Shown: positions 8,856-16,860 of the stretch, in pieces | Layout: each line of letters starts with the position of its first letter | How positions within the stretch are numbered: the stretch's first letter is position 1 | Source of the DNA: Microbacterium marinilacus | GTDB lineage: Bacteria; Actinomycetota; Actinomycetes; Actinomycetales; Microbacteriaceae | Reading direction: 5' to 3' | Length of the DNA: 64,000 bases | NCBI RefSeq assembly: GCF_019753765.1 | Contig: NZ_JAIJZW010000002.1 | Location: 261,036 to 325,035, forward strand | The notes under the pieces: model-generated | What the model was told of the DNA's origin: nothing | Databases searched by the model: none | What the model saw: only the letters and a program-made list of their open reading frames with translations | Position numbers and translations under genes: made by a program

Positions 8856-11800
8856 TCACCGGAAGTCCCGGGAGTTGTGGCTCACGCCCACGCGGAGGTC
8901 CTCGAAGCCGTCGGCGACGAGGTTCGTGACCCCCTCGGGGGACCGCTCGAGGATGCCGCGCGCGATGAGGGCCGGGCTGTCGCGCACGACGCGGCGATGA
9001 CGACCCCACACGCCCGCCGAGCAGATCACGTTGACCAGCCCGTGCTCGTCCTCGAGATTGAGGAAGGTGATCCCTGAGGCCGTCGCCGGCCGCTGCCGGT
9101 GGGTCACCAGTCCCGCCACCTCGACGCGTCTGCCCGACTCGTGCGTGCGCAGCCGGTCGGACGACAGCACCCCGCGAGACTCCAGCGCCCCACGGAAGTG
9201 CGCCAGCGGGTGATCCGTGGTCGACAGGCCCGTCGCCCACAGGTCGGCGGCGAGCACCTCGTAGCTGCTCTGATCGGGGAACAACGGCGGCTGCACGCCG
9301 TCCACGCCGAACGGGGCGGTGCTCTGAGGGGCGGAGTGCGGGAGGAACTCGGGCCGGTCCTGGGCAGCCGACCCGGCGAGCCAGATCGCCTCGCGGCGGG
9401 ACAGCCCGAGCCCGTCGAACGCGCCGGCCGTCGCCAGCGCCTCGACATGGGCCTGCGTGATGCCGGTGCGGCGCACGAGCTCGTGCAGGTCGCGGTACTC
9501 CCCGCCCCGCTCGCGCTCGGCGACGATCTGGCGCGCGGTCTCCGGACCGATGCCCGTCACCGCGCCGATGCCGAGCCGTACCGCGAACGCGCCGTCCCGT
9601 CGGTGCGCGACCGACTCGTCCGGCGCATCGGGGTCGTACCTCGTCGGCGCCGGGTGGGCGCGGACGACGCAGTCGTCCCGCCCGGTGGCCGCTGCCAGCG
9701 CATGATCCTCCACCGGCTCGAGCGACTCGGTCGCGCCGGAGCGGTTGATGTCCGGGCGCCGCACCGTCACCCCGTGACGCCGGGCGTCGGCCGTGAGGGT
9801 CGCGCCGGAGTAGAAGCCCATCGGCTGCGCACGCAGCAGCCCGGCGAGGAAGGCGGCGGGGTAGTGCAGCTTGATCCAGGACGAGGCGTACACCAGCAGC
9901 GCGAACGACAGCGAGTGCGACTCGGCGAAGCCGAAGTGCGCGAAGGCCTGGATGCGAGAGTAGATCGCGTCGGCGACGTCGACGGGGATGCCGTTGGACG
10001 CCATCCCGGCGTAGAGCTTGTCCTTCAGCCTGTCGATCTTCTCGAGCCCGCGCTTGGACCCCATGGCGCGCCGCAGCAGATCCGCGTCCTCGGCGCTGCA
10101 GTCACCGACGGCCACGGCCATCTTCATCAGCTGCTCCTGGAACACGGGGATGCCCAGGGTGCGCTCCAGCACCTCCTCCAGCTTGGGGTGGTCATACGTG
10201 ACCTCCTCGTCGCCCATCTTGCGGCGCACGAACGGATGCACGGCGCCGCCCTGGATGGGGCCGGGCCGGATCAGCGCGATCTGGATCGCGAGATCGTAGA
10301 ACTCACGCGGCCGCAGGCGCGGCAGCAGCCCCATCTGCGCGCGGGACTCGACCTGGAAGACCCCGATCGAGTCGGCACGGCACAGCATGTCGTAGACCGC
10401 GGGCTCCTCCTTCGGCAGGGTGTCGAGGGTCCAGGACTCGCCCGTGGCATCGCGGATGAGATCGAAGCAGTGCTGCAGCGCCGAGAGCATCCCGAGGCCC
10501 AGCAGGTCGAACTTGACCAGGCCCATCGAAGCCGCATCGTCCTTGTCCCACTGGATCACCGTGCGCTTCTCCATGCGGGCGTGCTCGATCGGCACGATCT
10601 CTCCGATCGGCCGCTCGGTGAGGACCATCCCTCCCGAGTGGATGCCCAGATGCCGGGGCGCCTTCAGCAGCTCGGTCGCGTAGACGATCACCTGGTCGGG
10701 GATGTCGTGGTCGGCGCCGGTCTCGAGCACCGCGCCCCACCCCTCCACCTGTTTCGCCCAGGCGTCCTGCTGCCCGGGCGAGTAGCCGAGCGCACGGGCC
10801 ATGTCGCGCACGGCGTTCTTGGGGCGGTACTGGATGACGTTGGCCACCTGCGCGGCGTTCTCGCGCCCGTACTCGTCGAACACCCACTGGATGATCTCCT
10901 CCCGCCTGTCGGAGTCGAAGTCCACGTCGATGTCGGGCTCCTCGTCCCGCAGCGAGGACAGGAAGCGCTCGAACGGCAGCCGGTACTGGATCGCGTCGAC
11001 CGCCGTGATGTCCAGCAGATAGCAGACGGCGCTGCTGGCAGCGGATCCCCGGCCCTGGCAGAGGATGCCCCGGCGCCGGGCCTCCTGGACGATGCCGTGG
11101 ACGATCAGGAAGTACCCGGGGAAGTCCTTCCTCTCGATGACGTCGAGCTCGCTCTCGATGCGGTGCCGGTCCTCCTCCCGGAGCCCGGGATACTTCGCCG
11201 GCACGGCGTCCCACACCAGCTTCCGCAGGTAGGACATGGGCGTGTACCCCTCCCGGACCCTCTGCTTCGGCAGCGCGGGCTTCATGCTGCGCAGCGAGAA
11301 GGCGAGCTCGTCGGCGAGGGGCACGGTGCGGGAGACGGCGCCGGGGTAACGGGCGAAACGCGCGGTCATCTCGGCTCCGTCGCGCAGGTGCGCCGAGTCA
11401 TGGGCAGGCAGCCAGCCGTCGAGGTCGGCCATGCTGCGGGTCGCCCGCACCGCGGCGACCGCCTCGGCCAGGCGCGCCTTCTCGGGGGAGGCGTAATGGA
11501 CGTTGTTCGTCGCGATCAGCGGCAGGCCGCGCTCGCCGGCCAGGGCCGCGAGCACGTCGTTGCGGCGGCTGTCGAGCGGATCGCCGTGGTCCGTCAGCTC
11601 GACGTGCACGCTGTCCCGGCCGAACAGGTCCACGAGACGGTCGAGCGCCGCGGCCGCCTCGGCGGGCGCGCTCGCCGCCGTTCCCCGCGCGAGCGCACGC
11701 CTGACCGCTCCCTTGCGGCAGCCGGTGAGGATCACCCAGTTCCCGTCCGCCCGCTGCGCGAGCTCGTCGACGTCGTAGAGCGGGCGGCCCTTCTCGGCGC

Positions 11801-12293
11801 CTCGCAGCTGGGCGCTCGTGATGGCGGCGGCGAGGCGATGGTAGCCCTCCTCGCCGCGGGCGAGGACGAGGAGATGCTCGCCGACGGGGTCGGGCACTCC
11901 GTTCTGCGGCGCGGACAGCCCGAAGGACAGCTCTGCCCCGAACACCGTCCTCAGCCGGGTGGACTCCGCGGCCTCGGCGAAGCGCACCAGGCCGTAGAAG
12001 CCATCGTGATCGGTGATCGCCAGGCCGTGCAGGCCGAGCCGCTCGGCCTCCTCGGTCAGCTCCTCCGGCGAGGAGGCGCCGTCGAGGAACGAGAACGACG
12101 AGTGCGCGTGCAGCTCGGCGTACGGCACCGCGTCGTCGGGGCGTCGGATCTCGGGTGCCTCATAGGCACCGCGCTTGCGGCTCCACGCCGGGCTGTCGCC
12201 GCCGTCGGCTCCCACGGGACGCGGGTCGGGCCGGCGTCCGCTGAGCGTGCGCTCCAGCTCCGACCACGGGATCGCCGGGTTGTTCCATCCCAT
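8856..12293 (-). CDS. dnaE2: Error-prone DNA polymerase DnaE2
   Basis: C-family translesion polymerase of about 1145 residues, the catalytic member of the ImuA-ImuB-DnaE2 mutasome responsible for SOS mutagenesis in actinobacteria. Order: N-terminal PHP domain (YAELHAHSSFSFLDGASSPEEL, LAITDHDGFYG), polymerase palm with catalytic aspartates in EEPDIDVDFDSDRREEIIQW, fingers, tandem HhH (GIGPETARQIVAERE), and C-terminal OB domain (RVEVAGLVTHRQRPATASG). Start MGWNNPAIPW is the usual DnaE2 N-terminus; its ATG overlaps the imuB stop (TGATG). The open frame upstream to 12431 is read from imuB. Confidence 0.96.
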   Translation of the reverse strand: MGWNNPAIPWSELERTLSGRRPDPRPVGADGGDSPAWSRKRGAYEAPEIRRPDDAVPYAELHAHSSFSFLDGASSPEELTEEAERLGLHGLAITDHDGFYGLVRFAEAAESTRLRTVFGAELSFGLSAPQNGVPDPVGEHLLVLARGEEGYHRLAAAITSAQLRGAEKGRPLYDVDELAQRADGNWVILTGCRKGAVRRALARGTAASAPAEAAAALDRLVDLFGRDSVHVELTDHGDPLDSRRNDVLAALAGERGLPLIATNNVHYASPEKARLAEAVAAVRATRSMADLDGWLPAHDSAHLRDGAEMTARFARYPGAVSRTVPLADELAFSLRSMKPALPKQRVREGYTPMSYLRKLVWDAVPAKYPGLREEDRHRIESELDVIERKDFPGYFLIVHGIVQEARRRGILCQGRGSAASSAVCYLLDITAVDAIQYRLPFERFLSSLRDEEPDIDVDFDSDRREEIIQWVFDEYGRENAAQVANVIQYRPKNAVRDMARALGYSPGQQDAWAKQVEGWGAVLETGADHDIPDQVIVYATELLKAPRHLGIHSGGMVLTERPIGEIVPIEHARMEKRTVIQWDKDDAASMGLVKFDLLGLGMLSALQHCFDLIRDATGESWTLDTLPKEEPAVYDMLCRADSIGVFQVESRAQMGLLPRLRPREFYDLAIQIALIRPGPIQGGAVHPFVRRKMGDEEVTYDHPKLEEVLERTLGIPVFQEQLMKMAVAVGDCSAEDADLLRRAMGSKRGLEKIDRLKDKLYAGMASNGIPVDVADAIYSRIQAFAHFGFAESHSLSFALLVYASSWIKLHYPAAFLAGLLRAQPMGFYSGATLTADARRHGVTVRRPDINRSGATESLEPVEDHALAAATGRDDCVVRAHPAPTRYDPDAPDESVAHRRDGAFAVRLGIGAVTGIGPETARQIVAERERGGEYRDLHELVRRTGITQAHVEALATAGAFDGLGLSRREAIWLAGSAAQDRPEFLPHSAPQSTAPFGVDGVQPPLFPDQSSYEVLAADLWATGLSTTDHPLAHFRGALESRGVLSSDRLRTHESGRRVEVAGLVTHRQRPATASGITFLNLEDEHGLVNVICSAGVWGRHRRVVRDSPALIARGILERSPEGVTNLVADGFEDLRVGVSHNSRDFR

Positions 12294-13948
12294 CAGCCGT
12301 ACCGCCCCTCCACCCGCCACCCCTCGCCGTCGAGGACGAGGAGCCAGGCGGTCTCGGTCTCGTCGACGACCTGAAAACGGAACGCCCGCCGCGCCGCCGT
12401 CCGATCCCATTGCCGCTCGATGACCGGCCACGGGCCCGCCCAGGCGGTGATCCTCCGTCCGTCGACGAGAGCAGGGGGCGCCGAGAGCCGCTGGCGCTCG
12501 TCGACGAGGACGGGAGCGCCGTCCGATGCCGTGACGACGGCGGCGCGCCGATCGCGGAACACCTCGCTGGGAAGGGGTGACGGAAGCGACCCCGGCCAGG
12601 GCAGGTCACGGGCGCGGGCGGGGCGCTCGGCGTCTCCCCACGGCACGCGGCGTTCGCGCTCGCCGAGCCAGCGCCCGCCGGCGAGCATCGGGGTGACGAC
12701 GCCGCGGTGGCCGAGCAGCGCCTGTACGCGCGACATGGCGTGGTGCAGGCGCTCGTCGGGCCCCTGGCCGAGCAGCGCGGGCTGGTGATGCGTGACGTCG
12801 TCGACGGCCTCGGGCTCGATGCGCACGAGGGCGACGCCGCCCCTCAGCCGCCGCGCGGAGGAGGTCGCATCGGGGTGGGAGGACTCGTCTTCGAGGGCGG
12901 CCTGCAGCTGCCAGCGCACCCGGTCGACCAGGGCGGCGGCGTCGAAGAACGTGGGGTGCAGCCAGACGCGCTCGCTGCGACCGCCTCGATCGTCGAGCAG
13001 GGTGATCCGGGCCTCGGTGCACACCAGGTCGGTCTCGTCGAGCCCCGCCGAGACGGCATCCGCGGTCGTGCGCACGGCGAAGGCGACCTGATCGGCGAGC
13101 TCGAGGGGCGGCTCGAACTCGATCTCGCGGGCCAGCTCGGGCGGTGGGACCCGTGGCACCACGACCCGGGAGTCGGCTCCGCCGGCCAGGGCGTGCAGAC
13201 GTGCGCCGTGCTCGCCCAGCCTCTCGCGCACCGAGGAGACGTCGAGCGCGGCGAACTCGCCCAGGGTCTGCACCCCCAGGCGTGCGAGCAGGGAGACCAG
13301 CTCCTCGTCGCCGCCCAGTGGGGACAGGGCGGCGATGGTGAGCGGGCGGAGGAAGTCGGCGGAGGCGCCGCGGGGGACGATCGCGACGCGCCGATCCGTG
13401 TGGAACGGCGTGGGGCCTCGCAGCCTCACCGCCTGTTCGGCGGTGAACAGACCGTCGGCGACGGCGGCGCGGGCATCCGGAACGCCCGATGCCGCGAGCT
13501 CGTCGAGCAGGGCTCCGGCCGCCTCCCTCTCGCCGCCGTAGAAGCGGGCGGGCCCGCGGGCGCGGATGGCGCACAGCCCGGAGCGCAGCGGCTGGACGCC
13601 CGGCGCGAGCCGTTCGAGACCGGCGAGGAGGGGCAGGAAGGCCCTCTCGTCGCGTTCGGGGTCGGCGGCGACCAGCCGGAGCGACGGGCAGGCGCCCTGG
13701 GCGTCGCGTCGTCGCTGGTTGCGGCGCACGCCCTCGAGACGTGCGGAGGCCGAGCAGGCGACGACCCTGTTCGCATGCATGATCGCGATCGGGGGGACGT
13801 CCTCCGGCGGCCCCTGCGAAGCCGCGGGGGAGACCCCGGCATCGTCCGTCGCTCCCGCCCGTGCGGCGGTGCGGGCCTCGCTGCGCAGCAGAGCGGTCAC
13901 CGGCCAGTCGGGCAGCCATAGGACGATGACGCGTGTGGAGGAGGTCAC
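12293..13948 (-). CDS. imuB: ImuB-type Y-family polymerase-like protein
   Basis: Catalytically inactive Y-family relative of about 551 residues that links the sliding clamp, ImuA' and DnaE2 during lesion bypass. The N-terminus VIVLWLPDWPVTALL and the following MHANRVVACSASARLEGVRRNQRRRDAQ are typical of ImuB. The acidic catalytic pair of active Y-family enzymes is not evident. A little-finger-like region and a long C-terminal tail follow. GTG start, four-base overlap with the imuA stop (GTGA); the frame continues upstream to 14197 but only as a shadow of imuA. Middle gene of the cassette. Confidence 0.93.
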   Translation of the reverse strand: MTSSTRVIVLWLPDWPVTALLRSEARTAARAGATDDAGVSPAASQGPPEDVPPIAIMHANRVVACSASARLEGVRRNQRRRDAQGACPSLRLVAADPERDERAFLPLLAGLERLAPGVQPLRSGLCAIRARGPARFYGGEREAAGALLDELAASGVPDARAAVADGLFTAEQAVRLRGPTPFHTDRRVAIVPRGASADFLRPLTIAALSPLGGDEELVSLLARLGVQTLGEFAALDVSSVRERLGEHGARLHALAGGADSRVVVPRVPPPELAREIEFEPPLELADQVAFAVRTTADAVSAGLDETDLVCTEARITLLDDRGGRSERVWLHPTFFDAAALVDRVRWQLQAALEDESSHPDATSSARRLRGGVALVRIEPEAVDDVTHHQPALLGQGPDERLHHAMSRVQALLGHRGVVTPMLAGGRWLGERERRVPWGDAERPARARDLPWPGSLPSPLPSEVFRDRRAAVVTASDGAPVLVDERQRLSAPPALVDGRRITAWAGPWPVIERQWDRTAARRAFRFQVVDETETAWLLVLDGEGWRVEGRYG

Positions 13949-14685
13949 CCGGCCACCGCCTCGAGGGAAGCGGGGTCGGCACGCCTCACCGTCCGCCAGG
14001 CCGGCCGCACGGCGGCGACGACGGAAGCGGGCGCGCCCAGCGGGCCGGGAAGCTGCACGCGCACGGACCGGGGGACGGGGAAGCGCCGTCCGACGGCCGT
14101 CACGGTGACCTCGCGCACCGCGAGCAGGCCGTGGCCCTGCCCGAGGCCGCTCCATGCGGCGTCGTGCAGGCGCAGCGTCGCCTCGGCCTGGGGCCAACGG
14201 CCCTGGACGAGCAGCACGCCCCCGCGATCACGGAGCTTGGCGCCGATGCGGGCGGTCTCGGAGTCTCGCGCGGAGTGCGACGGCCGTACGGCGACGACGG
14301 GGAAGACCTCGGCGACGGCGGCGGTGACGGCAAGCCAACGGTCTCCCGGGGAGGGGACCATCGCGAACCGCTCGAGGTCCACGCCGTAGCCCTCGGCGGC
14401 CTCGGCAGCCAGCTCGGGCATGCCGATGGCCGCGCACCACGACCCTGCACGCGACGGAGCGGCCATCAGCGCGAGGAGGAGCCCGGTGCCGCCGTCGACG
14501 CTGTACACCGAGCCGGGACGCAGCCCGCCGTCGGGGAAGAGCGAGGCGAGGGCGTCGTGCACGGGGATCGCGTCGACCTGCGCGCTGCGACGCTGCATGC
14601 GCGTGATCTGACCGCGCAGGCGCTGGACCTCAGCCGCGGTATGCGGCCTCGCCGTGGCCGTCTGCGTGGGATCGTGAAGTGCCAT
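13945..14685 (-). CDS. imuA: ImuA'-like RecA/SulA-family mutasome protein
   Basis: About 246 residues, first gene of the SOS mutasome operon. It resembles a degenerate RecA-like domain; SVYSVDGGTGLLLALMAAPSR occupies the Walker A position but lacks GKT, so ATP binding is unlikely. In mycobacteria ImuA' binds ImuB and DnaE2. Two ATGs exist, at 14691 and 14685. GAGGG abuts the first but lies 6 bases before the second, so MALHDP (14685) is preferred. Two LexA boxes lie just upstream. Confidence 0.85.
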   Translation of the reverse strand: MALHDPTQTATARPHTAAEVQRLRGQITRMQRRSAQVDAIPVHDALASLFPDGGLRPGSVYSVDGGTGLLLALMAAPSRAGSWCAAIGMPELAAEAAEGYGVDLERFAMVPSPGDRWLAVTAAVAEVFPVVAVRPSHSARDSETARIGAKLRDRGGVLLVQGRWPQAEATLRLHDAAWSGLGQGHGLLAVREVTVTAVGRRFPVPRSVRVQLPGPLGAPASVVAAVRPAWRTVRRADPASLEAVAG

Positions 14686-14701
14686 CCCCATCCCTCAAGA
14701 G

Positions 14702-14717
14702 TAGAACGCGTGTTCGA
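14702..14717. promoter_or_regulatory. LexA (SOS) box, imuA-proximal
   Basis: TAGAACGCGTGTTCGA matches the actinobacterial/mycobacterial LexA operator TCGAAC-N4-GTTCGA at 11 of 12 fixed positions. It lies 16 bp upstream of the preferred imuA start. LexA bound here should block transcription of imuA-imuB-dnaE2 until DNA damage. Confidence 0.88.
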
Positions 14718-14733
14718 AGAAGTCGATCTTCCA

Positions 14734-14749
14734 TCGAACGATAGTTCGT
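14734..14749. promoter_or_regulatory. LexA (SOS) box, imuA-distal
   Basis: TCGAACGATAGTTCGT matches TCGAAC-N4-GTTCGA at 11 of 12 fixed positions. Its centre is 32 bp, about three helical turns, from the centre of the proximal box, so two LexA dimers could bind the same face of the DNA. Confidence 0.88.
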
Positions 14750-14796
14750 ACATCCGACATCCCGCATCGGGCTGCCGGAGGGTGGGAATGCGGCGG

Positions 14797-15015
14797 TCAG
14801 AGCCGAGTGAGCGCGACGACCCCCGCGACGGCGGAGGCGGCGGCGAGCAGCAGCGCGAAGCCGATCAGCACGGCGTGCACGGTGAGGAAGCGCGTGGGAC
14901 GCCCGGCGGCGTCGCGGGCGCGGGGGTCGCGGGCGACGCGGCGGAAGAAGGTCGGCCAGACGAGCGCGTTGAAGACGGCGTTCGCGAACAGCAGCACAGC
15001 CAGGAGAAGGGTCAC
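14797..15015 (-). CDS. SCO4848-type small membrane protein
   Basis: 72-residue protein with two hydrophobic helices (LLLAVLLFANAVFNALVWP and VHAVLIGFALLLAAASAVAG) joined by the basic loop FRRVARDPRARDAAGRPTRF. This layout matches the SCO4848 family of conserved actinobacterial membrane proteins, whose function is unknown. GTG start behind AGGAGAAGG. Family assignment is from memory of the loop sequence. Confidence 0.75.
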   Translation of the reverse strand: MTLLLAVLLFANAVFNALVWPTFFRRVARDPRARDAAGRPTRFLTVHAVLIGFALLLAAASAVAGVVALTRL

Positions 15016-15245
15016 GCCACGAGCCTAGGACGCCCGTTCCGGTGATGCCGATGTCACCCGCCGAGCCCGTACGACTCCGGCGAGCCCGCAGCGGATCTGG
15101 TGCAGGCTCGCCGGACGGGTGCGTGCTCGGTGCAGCCTCACCGCATCACGTCGACCCACGCGATCGCCTCCCGGTGGAACCTCTAGGACGCCCGTAGGGG
15201 AGTTGTCCCCATGCCGGAATGCGGGATATCGCCCACCATGACCGC

Positions 15246-15605
15246 ATGGACAAACCGACTCCTGCGGCGCGTCTCATCGACCCGCATTCCCCCGCCGCCG
15301 CCAAGGTGGGCGAGCGCATCGCGGTGCTGCGGCGCGAGGCGCGACTCAGTCGCCCCATGCTCGCCGACTGCGCCGACCTCGACGTGAGGCACCTGCAGCG
15401 CATCGAGCGCGGCCACGGCAATCCCACGCTGCTGAGCCTGATGCAGATCGCCGTCGCCCTCGAGGTGCCGCTCTCGCGGCTCGTCGAGGGGCTCGAGCCC
15501 GAGGACATGCCGCAGACCCGGCGTCCCTACGGGCACTCGGCGAGGGACAGGCAGACGCGTCGTCGCTATTTCGCCGGTAACGGAGCCCTCGACTATAAAC
15601 GTTGA
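15246..15605 (+). CDS. XRE-family transcriptional regulator
   Basis: Small helix-turn-helix protein of about 119 residues. The domain runs from VGERIAVLRREARLSRPMLA through DLDVRHLQRIERGHGNPTLL to LMQIAVALEVPLSRLVEGLE, the classical XRE pattern. The C-terminus is basic (RDRQTRRRYFAGN). Start placed at MDKPTPAAR; an upstream in-frame ATG at 15219 (MRDIAHHDR) is possible, and neither has a strong ribosome binding site. An inverted repeat GGGGA-N4-TCCCC lies upstream at 15197-15210 and could be its operator. It ends where the toxin-antitoxin operator begins and may belong to that locus. Confidence 0.8.
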   Translation: MDKPTPAARLIDPHSPAAAKVGERIAVLRREARLSRPMLADCADLDVRHLQRIERGHGNPTLLSLMQIAVALEVPLSRLVEGLEPEDMPQTRRPYGHSARDRQTRRRYFAGNGALDYKR

Positions 15606-15630
15606 TCATGTACATATTCATGTACATGAT
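15605..15630. promoter_or_regulatory. Palindromic operator of the toxin-antitoxin pair, YefM-like
   Basis: Perfect 11-bp arms ATCATGTACAT and ATGTACATGAT are separated by 4 bp. Each arm carries the hexamer TGTACA (15609-15614 and 15621-15626), 12 bp centre to centre. TGTACA is the core recognised by YefM/Phd-type antitoxins at yefM-yoeB. The stretch is AT-rich in a very GC-rich region, starts 39 bp before the antitoxin ATG and follows a TATAAA sequence at 15594-15599 that could be the -10 box. Binding by the Phd-like domain of the downstream protein is inferred. Confidence 0.72.
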
Positions 15631-15643
15631 TTAGGATCGCCCC

Positions 15644-16102
15644 ATGGTCGCCGCCGAACGAGTGCTGGGCGTCGCGGAGGCGCGGGCGCAGTTGTCCGCG
15701 CTCCTCAGCGGCTTCCGTGAGGATCCGCATGCGGGGCCGGTGGCGATCGGCGCGCACCGTCGCCCCGTGGCCTACCTGGTCCCGGTCGATAGCGACCTGC
15801 AGGTCGCGTCGCGTCCTCTGCTCCCTGAGCTCCGACGGCTGGCGAGAGTGATCGAGCGCCTCGCTCAGGCGAGCGGGCTGGCCGATGTCCGCGTCTTCGG
15901 ATCAGTCGCGCGCGAAGAGGACAGAGGTGACAGCGACCTGGATCTGCTCGTGACGCCGAGCGAGGGGGCGACGTACTTCGACTTCGCACGGTTCGCCCAG
16001 GACATGGAGTCGCTGACGGGCCGCACGGTCGACGTCATGAGCGATCGGTCGCTGCGAGCCGGGGCCGATGACGTCATCCTTCGCGAGGCCGTCGCTCTGT
16101 GA
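15644..16102 (+). CDS. Fusion antitoxin: Phd/YefM-like domain plus MNT nucleotidyltransferase
   Basis: 152 residues in two parts. Residues ~5-55 (VLGVAEARAQLSALLSGF, then VAIGAHRRPVAYLVPVDS) match the Phd/YefM antitoxin fold that binds DNA. Residues ~65-150 are a minimal nucleotidyltransferase: FGSVAREEDRGDSDLD gives the exact GSX10DXD motif (G86-S87, D98, D100), with a further aspartate at D130. MntA antitoxins of this kind neutralise HEPN toxins by adding AMP to a tyrosine. The GTG of the HEPN gene overlaps this stop, as expected for such a pair. The DNA-binding domain would give autoregulation through the upstream TGTACA palindrome. Domain calls are from motifs; the regulatory role is inferred. 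Confidence 0.85.
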   Translation: MVAAERVLGVAEARAQLSALLSGFREDPHAGPVAIGAHRRPVAYLVPVDSDLQVASRPLLPELRRLARVIERLAQASGLADVRVFGSVAREEDRGDSDLDLLVTPSEGATYFDFARFAQDMESLTGRTVDVMSDRSLRAGADDVILREAVAL

Positions 16103-16437
16103 AGCGCGCGGACCGCGTGCCGCGGTGGCTCGACGACCTCGCAGAGGCGCTGGACACGGCGGCGTCCCTCGTCGCGCGGGGTCGGCGGGCGTATAACGGG
16201 GATCCTGCGATCCCGCTGGCGTTCGAGGCGCTCAGCATCCGCGTCGGTGAGATCGCCAAGCGGCTGACGACCGCCGATCCCGGCAGATTCTCCGCGGAGA
16301 TCTGGTCGGATGCGGCGCAGCACCGCGACTTCGTCGCCCACCACTACGACCGCGTCGACCGCGACGTGCTCTGGGAGACCGTCGCGCGCGCGTTCCCCGC
16401 GCTGCGCGCGGAGCTCCAGCAGGTTAGAGAGGCCTGA
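16099..16437 (+). CDS. HEPN-domain toxin, HepT/DUF86-like
   Basis: 112-residue all-helical HEPN protein of the HepT type. The RNase motif RX4HXY is present as RDFVAHHY: R76, H81 and Y83, the tyrosine being the residue AMPylated by MntA-type antitoxins. The preceding ALSIRVGEIAKRL is the usual HepT helix. Predicted to be an RNA-cleaving toxin paired with the overlapping MNT antitoxin (GTGA overlap). The catalytic residues look intact, so the toxin should be active. Confidence 0.88.
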   Translation: MKRADRVPRWLDDLAEALDTAASLVARGRRAYNGDPAIPLAFEALSIRVGEIAKRLTTADPGRFSAEIWSDAAQHRDFVAHHYDRVDRDVLWETVARAFPALRAELQQVREA

Positions 16438-16507
16438 GGCATCTCAGCGTCGGATGTCCATTCGTCCGAGGGGGGCGTCGGATCCGCGCCGCCGGGGCGA
16501 TCCACGT

Positions 16508-16528
16508 CTTCGTCGTCAGACGACGAAG
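16508..16528. terminator. Hairpin at the convergent HEPN / small-gene junction
   Basis: Nine-bp perfect arms CTTCGTCGT and ACGACGAAG with a 3-nt loop, covering the stop codon of the minus-strand gene and 71 bp after the HEPN stop. Position and stem strength suggest a shared terminator; no T tract. Confidence 0.4.
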
Positions 16529-16821
16529 GACCACACCCACTCCCGGTCGTCGTCGGGGAGGAACCAGGCGAGCGTGACGGTGGTGTCGTCGAGATCGCAG
16601 CCGCACAGGCACAGCTCCCGGGACTCGCCCGGGGGCATCCGTCCCCACGCCTCGAGCTCGGGCGGCGTCGCGTCGTCGGCGACGTACACGCGCACGTACT
16701 CGAGCGCCTCGGAGCCCTCATTGACCAGCAGCGGATGCGCGGCGTCGTCGCGGACCACATGCCAGGGAACGCGGTGGGCGGAAGGGGCGGGGGACTCGGC
16801 GGGGTCGACGGCTCTCAGCAT
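16516..16821 (-). CDS. Hypothetical protein, 101 aa
   Basis: Acidic protein without a signal peptide or membrane helix. Seen features: PWHVVRDDAAHPLLVNEGSE, a stretch of alternating hydrophobic residues suggesting a beta-rich fold (ALEYVRVYVADDA, TVTLAWFLPDDD), and the small cysteine cluster CLCGCD. It reads like a short beta-sandwich domain. No family recognised with confidence. It is monocistronic between the convergent toxin gene and the membrane-associated gene upstream on the same strand. Confidence 0.6.
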   Translation of the reverse strand: MLRAVDPAESPAPSAHRVPWHVVRDDAAHPLLVNEGSEALEYVRVYVADDATPPELEAWGRMPPGESRELCLCGCDLDDTTVTLAWFLPDDDREWVWSFVV

Positions 16822-16860
16822 GCCGGCGACGTTACGAGCGGCCCTCGACGCGGGGTGGCG

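Noticed and set aside
9099..12374. A 1091-codon plus-strand open frame opposite dnaE2
   Set aside because: Same reason; dnaE2 has all catalytic motifs and the opposing product has none.
14689..14691. ATG at 14691 as the imuA start
   Set aside because: GAGGG directly abuts this ATG, leaving no spacing; the ATG at 14685 has 6 bases of spacing. The choice changes only two residues.
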